64,000 nt of DNA from Modestobacter italicus (lineage in GTDB: Bacteria > Actinomycetota > Actinomycetes > Mycobacteriales > Geodermatophilaceae): positions 620,001 through 684,000 of the forward strand of contig NZ_JABGCJ010000001.1 in assembly GCF_019799965.1 (NCBI RefSeq), read 5' to 3'. Both the position numbers and the translations under genes were made by a program. Every line of letters starts with the position of its first letter. Position 1 is the stretch's first letter. A model generated the notes under the pieces. That model searched no databases. It was given only the letters and a program-made list of their open reading frames with translations, and was not told the DNA's origin. Shown here one piece after another: positions 17,812 through 24,877 of the stretch.

Positions 17812-19256
17812 GCGAAGCCCCCGATGAAGCTGTCGACAGCGGCCAGCGACATGGCGCCGGCCGTGAAGGTCGGATTGGCCAGGCCCCCCGTGGGGAATAC
17901 GGATGCGCCCACGACACTCAGGTTCCGTATCTGGTGATGCCTGAGCTCGGGCGTCACGACCCCCGCTGCGGGATCTGACGAAAGCCGTGCGCCGCCCATC
18001 AAGTGGTAGGTGTCGTTGACTACGGGATCCTCCAACACGCGCTTCACGCGCAATCCGGACCTCTCGAGGTCATAGGCGTCCAAGAAGGCCTCGGTGAAGA
18101 CTTCCGCGGCATTGAGGTCAGCCTCCTCCGCCAACCACTTCATGCGCACGGTCCGCCCATCGACACTCAGCCGTTTGCCCTCCGTCGGCAACTGTTCGAC
18201 ATTCACACTGAGGTAGATCCTCGCTTCCTCCGGCACGTACCGTCGGCGACGTAGACGCGCACCGATCACTCCCCGGAGTTCGCTGGTGAGACCCGGGATG
18301 AGGGAGCCCAGACCCTTCGGGCGCTTGTCGCCGCGCTGCCGCCCTCGCAACAGTTCTCTTGCCTGGAGCAGAGGTGAGTGAGCCGGGAGTTCCGTCTCCC
18401 ACTGCGCCAGCACGCCAGGTAGACGCAGAGACTCCTGCAGCTCGCGCTGCGCTGCATACCGCTTGGTGAACAAGGAGGACCCGTCGTACCGGGGAGCTTC
18501 GTGCTCCCGATAAGCATCCCAGTCCACGACCTCGAGCTCGGCTGTGCGAACAGACAGGTGGTCCATGAACCCCGTCCCGACAGCCCCACCCGCCGCCGAG
18601 CCCGCCTCGTGCAGGAGAGCGACGTTCCCGAGCGTCCCGGCAGCCAGGAAGTAGTGCTCGGCAGCGACGTCCTCGCACCCGGGACCGACCAAGCGAGTCA
18701 CAGCGCCGTTCTCGACGTGGAGCGACCGGACCTGATGACCTGTCAGGACACTGACCGCCTTGGCGTTCACGAGTTCCCGCCCGAGGGTCTTGCCGAGGTT
18801 CCGCTGCCGCCAGCTGAGCCATGTGGACTCCCGAAGCTCGTAGCCAAGCCCGGAGTGCGTACTCGCCGTCGCTCCACCCGAGACAAGCGCACGCTGCGGC
18901 CTGCTCAACTCGAGGATGTCGGCCAGGCGGCCATAGTCCCGTTGCAGGTCGGCGAAGTCATAGTCCCAACCCGCCAGTCCGAGCCACGGCCGGGGTCCCA
19001 GCTCACTCGGTACCCACGGCCACAACTGCCCGCCCCACAGCTGAGTGGTGCCTCCCAATCCGAACCCGAGCGCCTCGGCAGCCCCCCGATAGCCCGGCGC
19101 CTCACGCACGTCGACGTCATAGGGGTACGGAGACAATGGGCCGCTCCCCGCCTCGAGGAGGACGACGGAAGCACCTTGGGCAGCGGCTCGAGTCGCAGCT
19201 ATCAACCCCACAGCCCCGCCCCCGATGATGCAGACGTCGTAGGAGTCACGCTTCAA
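17808..19256 (-). CDS. FAD-dependent GMC-type oxidoreductase
   Basis: The 482-aa flavoprotein starts with the FAD dinucleotide-binding motif DVCIIGGGAVGLIAATRAA and VVLLEAGSG. It has an LGGTTQLWGGQLWPW segment of the GMC/glucose-oxidase-related family, and ends with NDTYHLMGGARLSSDP and NLSVVGASVFPTGGLANPTFTAGAM, which contains the C-terminal FAD contacts and the region of the catalytic His. Related enzymes oxidise sugars or polyols. It overlaps the Wzx gene upstream by 11 bases and the aldo/keto reductase downstream by 4 bases. Together they suggest an oxidation/reduction step on a lipid-linked or nucleotide sugar, which is inferred. Confidence 0.85.
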   Translation of the reverse strand: MKRDSYDVCIIGGGAVGLIAATRAAAQGASVVLLEAGSGPLSPYPYDVDVREAPGYRGAAEALGFGLGGTTQLWGGQLWPWVPSELGPRPWLGLAGWDYDFADLQRDYGRLADILELSRPQRALVSGGATASTHSGLGYELRESTWLSWRQRNLGKTLGRELVNAKAVSVLTGHQVRSLHVENGAVTRLVGPGCEDVAAEHYFLAAGTLGNVALLHEAGSAAGGAVGTGFMDHLSVRTAELEVVDWDAYREHEAPRYDGSSLFTKRYAAQRELQESLRLPGVLAQWETELPAHSPLLQARELLRGRQRGDKRPKGLGSLIPGLTSELRGVIGARLRRRRYVPEEARIYLSVNVEQLPTEGKRLSVDGRTVRMKWLAEEADLNAAEVFTEAFLDAYDLERSGLRVKRVLEDPVVNDTYHLMGGARLSSDPAAGVVTPELRHHQIRNLSVVGASVFPTGGLANPTFTAGAMSLAAVDSFIGGFA

Positions 19257-20496
19257 CAGCTCTCACCCTCTCCACATGCTGCAGCCGACGGTCCACATCC
19301 ACCCGGATGAGGGCGAGCGCAAGCAACCAACGACTGACTTCAGCGATCGCGATACCGATGGCGCAGCCCAAGATCCCCCCCCAGTGCCATCCGAGGACCA
19401 GCCCGCTGCCGACCATCAACAGGGACGCCAATCCGACCGTCAGGCTGCTCCGGGCCGTTCGCGCACCCGTCACCGCTACTGCAACGACCCCGTAGAGGTC
19501 GTGGAAGATGCGACCGAACAGCAACACCCACGTCAGCACGACACTGCCCTTGAAGTCCTCGCCGAACATGACCGGGATCACCAGGGGCGCCGCCGCGGCC
19601 AGGAACACTGCCCCCAACACAGAGAGCAGCGCGGTCTGCTTCTGGGCGGTCACCATGTGCTTCCTCGAGGCATGGTCATTGGAGATGGCGCTGAATGCGC
19701 TGAGGCTGATGGCGACCACCACAGTCTCAAGGAGAGCCGCGTACGAGAACGCCACCGCGAACAGCCCGAGACTCCGATCGTCGGCCAGGAAGGAGATGAC
19801 GGCTTGATCAAATCCAGCGAATGACACCGCGGACAATCCGGCCACCGCTTGCGCCGGCAGTGACGACAACGGCGCCGTCGACGGGACCACTTCCGTGGAC
19901 TTGACCGCGCCACGACTCACCCAGTACAGGGACACCGTCAGACAACCGGCGATCACGAACGCCCCGAGCTGGGCGGTGAGAGCCACGGTGGGGGTCAGAC
20001 GACCGACTGCGAACGCGGCGACCAAGACCGCGAGATTTGCACCGTACGGCGCCAAGAGCACGACGTTGAACCGCGATGCGAGCCCCGACCCCAGGAAGGC
20101 CCCTTGCACGCAAGCGCTCACGTTGTGACCGAGTACAGCCGACACAGCGAGAAGTTGGAGAGATGGCGGTTCACCGGACAGCGCTGCCAGCACGCCCACA
20201 GCAGAGAACGGGGCGACGGTAGCGACCGATCTCGCGGCAGCGCGCCCGGACCACTGTCCTCTGGCGACGAGATGTCCGGCGCGCTGGGTCAGTCCGTATG
20301 AGGTGATGAAGGCAACGGTGACAAAGGGGGCCAGGAAACCCGCCAGTTCTCCACGCCCATCAGCGCCGAGAGCGTGCGCCAGCAGCGGGCCGCTCACGAG
20401 ACCGAACAACTGGAGCAGTGCCCCGCCAGCGGCGAACCTGATCGTCTGACGCGACAGTCGTCGGACCCGGGACGCGGCCACTCGCGCGAACTTCAT
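19246..20496 (-). CDS. Wzx-like polysaccharide flippase (second)
   Basis: This 416-aa membrane protein has about twelve helices. Its N-terminus (TIRFAAGGALLQLFGLVSGP, then ALGADGRGELAGFLAP) is typical of Wzx/MATE-like polysaccharide exporters. It would translocate the undecaprenol-linked unit assembled by the adjacent transferases. The ATG is at 20494-20496. It is separated by 79 bases from the upstream Alg14-Alg13-like transferase gene and overlaps the following oxidoreductase gene, so it belongs to the 22.6-16.9 kb minus-strand operon. It is distinct in sequence from the flippases at 1.5-3.0 kb and 33.3-34.9 kb. Confidence 0.8.
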   Translation of the reverse strand: MKFARVAASRVRRLSRQTIRFAAGGALLQLFGLVSGPLLAHALGADGRGELAGFLAPFVTVAFITSYGLTQRAGHLVARGQWSGRAAARSVATVAPFSAVGVLAALSGEPPSLQLLAVSAVLGHNVSACVQGAFLGSGLASRFNVVLLAPYGANLAVLVAAFAVGRLTPTVALTAQLGAFVIAGCLTVSLYWVSRGAVKSTEVVPSTAPLSSLPAQAVAGLSAVSFAGFDQAVISFLADDRSLGLFAVAFSYAALLETVVVAISLSAFSAISNDHASRKHMVTAQKQTALLSVLGAVFLAAAAPLVIPVMFGEDFKGSVVLTWVLLFGRIFHDLYGVVAVAVTGARTARSSLTVGLASLLMVGSGLVLGWHWGGILGCAIGIAIAEVSRWLLALALIRVDVDRRLQHVERVRAVEA

Positions 20497-20575
20497 CGGG
20501 CCGCGCAGCGGGTGTGGTGCAGTGCTGTCGCTACATGGCGACCAGCGCGATCTGAGTGCAGGTGTGAAGGCATCG

Positions 20576-21553
20576 TCATGGTCCAGTCGGTCCTTCTTCG
20601 CCGACTCTGCGAACCCGTCGGCCTATGGCCGTCCGGAGATGGTCCGCGGTCAGTTCATCGACTTCACACGTGACGGCGAGATCACGCGCCTTCAAGAAGG
20701 AGGCCAGTTGCACCTGATGGTCATCTGTGTGCTCCCCGCGCCCAGCCCGTCGAGGCAGCAGGACCGGCACCCGGCCCGCCTGCAGGGCCATCAACGCCGT
20801 GCCCACCCCGGCGTGGCCGATGATGAGATGCGCCCGCGCCATCGCATCACGGAGGTCCTCGACCGGTACCAGCCTGTGGGTCTTCTGACCCATCACGACC
20901 TCGCCGTCGACCCCCGTCTGCCAGAGGATCTCCGCCGAGTCCTCCACGACACCCGACAGGACGCCAGCGACCTTGTCGATGGCGGCTCGGAACGTCCAGT
21001 CACTGCTGGTACCGAAGGTGACGACGACGCGCAGAGGTCCATCCACGGGAACCCGGCTGACTGCGGAGTCGAAGTGGAACCCGTCAAAGACGTTGCTCGA
21101 GACGGGGATCCCGCGCCCCATGTCGAATTGAGCGGCCACCACCGCGAGGTGACTGGCCCTCAGCAGCCGTCCCGTGACGCTCAAGCGGTCCTGCCGCGCG
21201 GCGCTCTCCACATAGTGGATCGGTATCCGCTCGATCCTGCAGGCGACAGCGAACGGAAGGGCGATGGCTGCGCCGGTCGTCAACACCCGACGGACGTTGT
21301 GAGCGCGGAGGATCCGCCGAGCAAGCGGAACGGCACTGACGGCGCGCGACAGGCTCTTTGCCGGGATGTACGGGAAGGAGATCGTCTCCGTCTCCCGGGG
21401 TTGCCCCGACGTACACCAGAGGAGACCGGAGCCATCCGTCACCTCGTCCGCGAACTGCTGCAACTCCATCAAGTGACCGCCGCCTGAGGCAACGGCCAGA
21501 ACGGGGCCGCCACGTCGCAGCAGGTCAGCCACGTCGAGTCTTGAGTCAGCCAC
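20576..21553 (-). CDS. Alg14-Alg13-type fused glycosyltransferase
   Basis: The 325-aa protein joins two halves that are often separate genes. The N-half (residues 1-150) is Alg14/PssD-like with LAVASGGGHLMELQQF and the acceptor-side motif IPIHYVESAARQDR. The C-half (160-310) is Alg13/PssE-like, with LRVVVTFGTSS and LIIGHAGVGTALMAL, the donor-binding motif of GT28-type enzymes. Such pairs add GlcNAc or glucuronate to a lipid-linked sugar on the cytoplasmic face. The presence of ugd nearby makes glucuronate a reasonable donor. Its start overlaps the stop of the upstream GT4 gene by 8 bases. Confidence 0.85.
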   Translation of the reverse strand: MADSRLDVADLLRRGGPVLAVASGGGHLMELQQFADEVTDGSGLLWCTSGQPRETETISFPYIPAKSLSRAVSAVPLARRILRAHNVRRVLTTGAAIALPFAVACRIERIPIHYVESAARQDRLSVTGRLLRASHLAVVAAQFDMGRGIPVSSNVFDGFHFDSAVSRVPVDGPLRVVVTFGTSSDWTFRAAIDKVAGVLSGVVEDSAEILWQTGVDGEVVMGQKTHRLVPVEDLRDAMARAHLIIGHAGVGTALMALQAGRVPVLLPRRAGRGEHTDDHQVQLASFLKARDLAVTCEVDELTADHLRTAIGRRVRRVGEEGPTGP

Positions 21554-22616
21554 GAGCGGCCCGCTCGACGATCTCGATCATGCGAGCTCTGAACGCCGCG
21601 GGGGACCACTGGCTGGCGTGCGTACGTATCGAATCCGAATCCCACCGAGTCGAATCGATGTCGTCTATCGCACTCAGCACGTCGCGCTCGGTGAGTGTTT
21701 CGATGAACACCCCAGTCTTGCCCTCGACGTTGGTCTCCAGGTACCCACCTGCTCGGAGAAGAGCGACCGGCTTGCCGTGAGCCATTGCCTCGGGCGGCGT
21801 CAGTCCGAAGTCCTCATATGAGATGCCCACCAACGCCCGACAGTTGCGATAGAGCCAGCGTAGTTGCGGATCCGTGAGATCCCGGAGCACCGTGACGTTC
21901 GGCGCGGCGTCGGCCGGCTCACCGCCGACCGCAATCAGCCGGTCCTTGGGCCTTGCCGAGAGTGCCTTGATCAGCAATCCGGTGTTCTTGTAGCCGCGGG
22001 GACGCCCTACCGTCAGCAGATATCCAGGCTCGACACCTTGAGGTTGCTCTTCCGGCCCGTCCGGCTCCAATCCTCTGGGCGGATTGATCACCTGCGCTTC
22101 GCGCCCATATGTGGTCATGATGCGCCCCGCGACCACCTGCGAGTTCGCGATGTACGTGTGGACGGACCGGGCGGCTCGCCGGTCGAACCGCTCAAGGCGT
22201 CTCGCGAGCACGCTGAGGGGCAGGCGAGCACGTCGTTGGCCCGACAAGTACTCGTCCCGCTGATACAGCCATCTAGGCGGGTTGTGGCAATAGACGACCT
22301 TCACGGCCGACCCGGCTTCCAGACCGTGCGCCCAACCAGACGAACTGCAGAGCAGTACGTCGGCATCCGCGACGTGCAACGACCTGATGGCGCTGGGCAG
22401 AAACGGCAGCAACGGCCGAGGGTCCCGCCTGGCCGCAGGAACTCGGTTCAACCAGGAGGTTGTGACGTCTCGGCCGGTGAAGCCCGGGAACGTTCGCGCA
22501 GGAGCGAAGACCGTCGTGTACATCGGCGCTTGAGGGAAGGCCTTCAACAACTCAAGGGCGACCCGCTCGGCGCCGCCTTGTTGAGTGAGGTAGTCGTGGG
22601 CCAGCGCCACCTTCAC
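21546..22616 (-). CDS. GT4-family glycosyltransferase
   Basis: The 356-aa GT-B enzyme begins VKVALAHDYLTQQGGAERV, an almost canonical GT4 N-terminus. It continues with VVYCHNPPRWLYQRD, YLLTVGRPRGYKNTGLLIKA and the donor-site EX7E region VGISYEDFGLTPPEAMAHG. GTG at 22614-22616 is chosen because it lies right before the first beta strand; 40 further residues upstream from a possible ATG-like start are Gly/Ala/Ser-rich and unlike the family. Enzymes with the HNPPRWLY motif often use GDP-mannose or related donors, but the donor cannot be fixed. It is the first gene of a minus-strand operon of five. Confidence 0.87.
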   Translation of the reverse strand: MKVALAHDYLTQQGGAERVALELLKAFPQAPMYTTVFAPARTFPGFTGRDVTTSWLNRVPAARRDPRPLLPFLPSAIRSLHVADADVLLCSSSGWAHGLEAGSAVKVVYCHNPPRWLYQRDEYLSGQRRARLPLSVLARRLERFDRRAARSVHTYIANSQVVAGRIMTTYGREAQVINPPRGLEPDGPEEQPQGVEPGYLLTVGRPRGYKNTGLLIKALSARPKDRLIAVGGEPADAAPNVTVLRDLTDPQLRWLYRNCRALVGISYEDFGLTPPEAMAHGKPVALLRAGGYLETNVEGKTGVFIETLTERDVLSAIDDIDSTRWDSDSIRTHASQWSPAAFRARMIEIVERAARG

Positions 22617-23232
22617 GACCGAACCCCGACCCACCGATGCGGGGACGGCCGAGTCCCCACCCGATCCGACAGACACAGCTCGCACACCCGTTCCACCTGT
22701 CGCGCCCCCGTGATGCCGCTCTGCTCCATTGAGCACTGTCCCCCTGCTCGTCGTGCTGTCGACGGAGCTGGGGTCACCGCTGCCAGCTCAACTCAAGCGG
22801 CACATGCCCGTCTGCACCAGATCCGGAGCCCTGTCCGAGTGAAGTTCGTGGTGCACGTCACGTGAAGCGTGACCTCGCTACAGCAGGCGGTCAACGAATG
22901 CTGACGACGCGTGATCAGCGGTCTCGTCATGGGCGCGTCCACCCCGGTCGCGCGAAAGAGGGCTCTGACACTCAGTCGTCCTCTGGACCCAACGCTCGCC
23001 GAGGAAGCCCGACAGCCAGACCGGACAGATGCTGGCGGTCGCGTTATCGCAGTCAGCAGGCCCGCCCGATCTGCGTTCGCTCATCGGACTCCTGATCGAG
23101 ACAGCGGGTCCACAGCTCATGCGATTCGTTCCGCGTGTCATTCGTGACACGCCGTGGTGCTATGGGCACGGAGTGCCATGCGAATTACGTTGCTGTGAGT
23201 CGATCGGGTGGTCGGCGGTGCGAGGGGGAAGA
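22617..23232. other. Divergent intergenic region, 616 bases
   Basis: No convincing gene is seen between the GT4 gene and the secreted Pro/Thr-rich protein. It must hold promoters for both directions. Two perfect inverted repeats stand out: GTCACG/CGTGAC around 22858-22874, and an 8-bp stem with a TTCG loop at 23133-23152 (listed separately). Short overlapping ORFs on both strands look like chance. Confidence 0.45.
23133..23152 (+). promoter_or_regulatory. Perfect 8-bp hairpin with UUCG tetraloop in the leader of the 23233 gene
   Basis: GCGTGTCA and TGACACGC flank TTCG, an especially stable tetraloop. It lies about 80 bases upstream of the GTG start and has no T-run after it. It could be a leader structure, a protein-binding palindrome or a weak terminator. 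No function is assigned. Confidence 0.4.
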
Positions 23233-24126
23233 GTGCAGGACGCAAGATCTGGTCCAGAGACCACGGGCCGCCACCGCCGGATCGAGGTGCCGCTCACCGA
23301 CACTGGGCGCCACCGGGCCGTCAGCGCCCAGCCCGCGCCCGAGCAGAACGCCGCCCCTCGTCGGCGGCACGCCGCTGACGCCGCCCCGAAGGCGCACCCG
23401 GACGCCGTCCGGCGGGCTCGGAGCCGTGCACCGCAGCGGATCCTGGCCGGCGCGGCACTGATCGCCGTCGCTCTTGCTCCGGTGCTCGCGCGCTCGAACA
23501 GCGCCCTCGGCCTACACGACGCCGTCGCCGCCGAGGTCGCCGCCCACCCCGATCACGCCACCGACACCCTCGAGGCGATCAGCCGCGGCGGGCTGATCGG
23601 CACCGCGACCTCCGCCCCCGCACGGGGCCAGCTCTCGGCCACCACCGCCCCGACGGGCCGCGAGACGTCCGCAGCCGGCACGCCGTCCGGCCGCAACACC
23701 GCGGCCAGCAGCGCAGCGAGCAGTGCCGACCCGGCGCAGTCCAGCAGTGTCGGGGGGTCCGTGACCATCGAGGCGGCGCCCGACGTCACGGAGACCGGCC
23801 CCGCGGCCGCTCCCAGCAGCACAGGCACCGGGACGATGACGCCCGCCACATTGCAGCGGACCGAGCAGGAGCAGACGTCGACAGTTCCATCACCTGACGG
23901 AAAAGCTGACGCCCCCGTCTTGTCCGACGACGACGCCCCCCTGCCGCTGCCGGTCCCCACGGGGCCAGCCCCGACGGAGACCGGCGCGCCGTCCGCCCCC
24001 GAGCCGACGACGTCCGCGCCTCAGCCGACCGAGACCGCCATGCCCACGCCCACCGAGACACCGGCGGAGACGTCCGGTGCCATCGGGGAGATCATCGACC
24101 TGGTCGGCGACCTGATCGGCGACTGA
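23233..24126 (+). CDS. Membrane-anchored Ser/Thr/Pro-rich protein of unknown function
   Basis: The 297-aa protein begins at GTG 23233, eight bases after a GAGGGGGA ribosome site. A basic cytoplasmic N-terminus of about 75 residues precedes one hydrophobic helix (ILAGAALIAVALAPVLA). The exported part is low-complexity Ala/Ser/Thr/Pro (TPTETPAETS and similar runs), ending in an amphipathic EIIDLVGDLIGD. No enzymatic motif is visible. The composition suggests a wall-spanning or glycosylated linker protein. The GGDEF-like gene 105 bases downstream is on the same strand and may be co-expressed. I do not recognise the family. Confidence 0.65.
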   Translation: MQDARSGPETTGRHRRIEVPLTDTGRHRAVSAQPAPEQNAAPRRRHAADAAPKAHPDAVRRARSRAPQRILAGAALIAVALAPVLARSNSALGLHDAVAAEVAAHPDHATDTLEAISRGGLIGTATSAPARGQLSATTAPTGRETSAAGTPSGRNTAASSAASSADPAQSSSVGGSVTIEAAPDVTETGPAAAPSSTGTGTMTPATLQRTEQEQTSTVPSPDGKADAPVLSDDDAPLPLPVPTGPAPTETGAPSAPEPTTSAPQPTETAMPTPTETPAETSGAIGEIIDLVGDLIGD

Positions 24127-24231
24127 GCCACTGGCGCGGCTAAACCCAAGCACTGGCCGGTCTCCCTCGTCCGAGCGAGCAAGAGCGTTTCGGGGCTCAA
24201 CTGAGTTGGTCGACGGGACGACAACCCGTTC

Positions 24232-24744
24232 ATGCCGATCGCCGCCAACTCGGTCGCCCACGAGGTTCTGCCGCAGCTCGACCTCCAGGCCACCAGCGCC
24301 ATCTCCCTCCTGCCGACCCGCGCGACCCTGATCGACCGCCTCGCCGAGCGGACACCGATTTCCGACGTCGCCCCGACCGCGCTGGTGCTCGTCGGGCTGC
24401 TGCGCCGCGACAACGGCTGGCCCACGCCTGGTGCCCACCTCGACCGGGTTGCGGCTGCACTCTCGGCCAACGTGCGGGGCGGTGACTGGCTGGCCCGTTC
24501 CGGCCCAAGCGAGTTCGCCGTGGTGCTCGACAGTCCCGCGCACCACGCTGAGACGGCGGCCAACCGCCTGCTGCAGGTCGTCGCCGACGCCGGCGTTCCC
24601 GGACTCACCGCCTGCGCGGGCATCGCCGGGCTCTCCCCCGACGCCGCACCCACCGAGGTGCACCGCCGGGCCACCCTCTGCCTCACCGCCGCCCGCAGCG
24701 TGGGCGGCGGCCGGGTCATCCGCTACAGCGGCGCCCGTCACTGA
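24232..24744 (+). CDS. Stand-alone degenerate GGDEF domain protein
   Basis: This 170-aa protein corresponds to a single GGDEF fold: LLPTRATLIDRLAE (the usual LPNR motif drifted), ALVLVGLLRRD at the metal-binding strand, and GDWLARSGPSEFAVVLD where active cyclases have RxGGDEF. GGDE is replaced by GPSE, so diguanylate cyclase activity is unlikely. A sensing, GTP-binding or protein-protein role is possible. It resembles the degenerate GGDEF half of the EAL protein at 52.8-55.5 kb. No ribosome site stands out before the ATG. A terminator follows at 24804-24840. Confidence 0.7.
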   Translation: MPIAANSVAHEVLPQLDLQATSAISLLPTRATLIDRLAERTPISDVAPTALVLVGLLRRDNGWPTPGAHLDRVAAALSANVRGGDWLARSGPSEFAVVLDSPAHHAETAANRLLQVVADAGVPGLTACAGIAGLSPDAAPTEVHRRATLCLTAARSVGGGRVIRYSGARH

Positions 24745-24803
24745 CCGGCCCCGCCGCAGCGGCGCGGAGGGCCCCCGGCCGATCGGCTGAACTCCCCCCA
24801 GTC

Positions 24804-24840
24804 CTGCCCCGTGCCGCCGTGTCCCGGCGGTACGGGGCAG
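24804..24840. terminator. Bidirectional terminator-like hairpin
   Basis: CTGCCCCGTGCCGCCG pairs with CGGCGGTACGGGGCAG (16 pairs including one G.T wobble) around the loop TGTCC. It sits between the convergent GGDEF-like gene and the PIG-L gene, 38 bases before the latter's stop. No strong T-run is present, as is common in high-GC actinobacteria. Confidence 0.75.
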
Positions 24841-24877
24841 CTCCACGTCCCCAGTGCGCACGCCGCGGGATCGGCGG

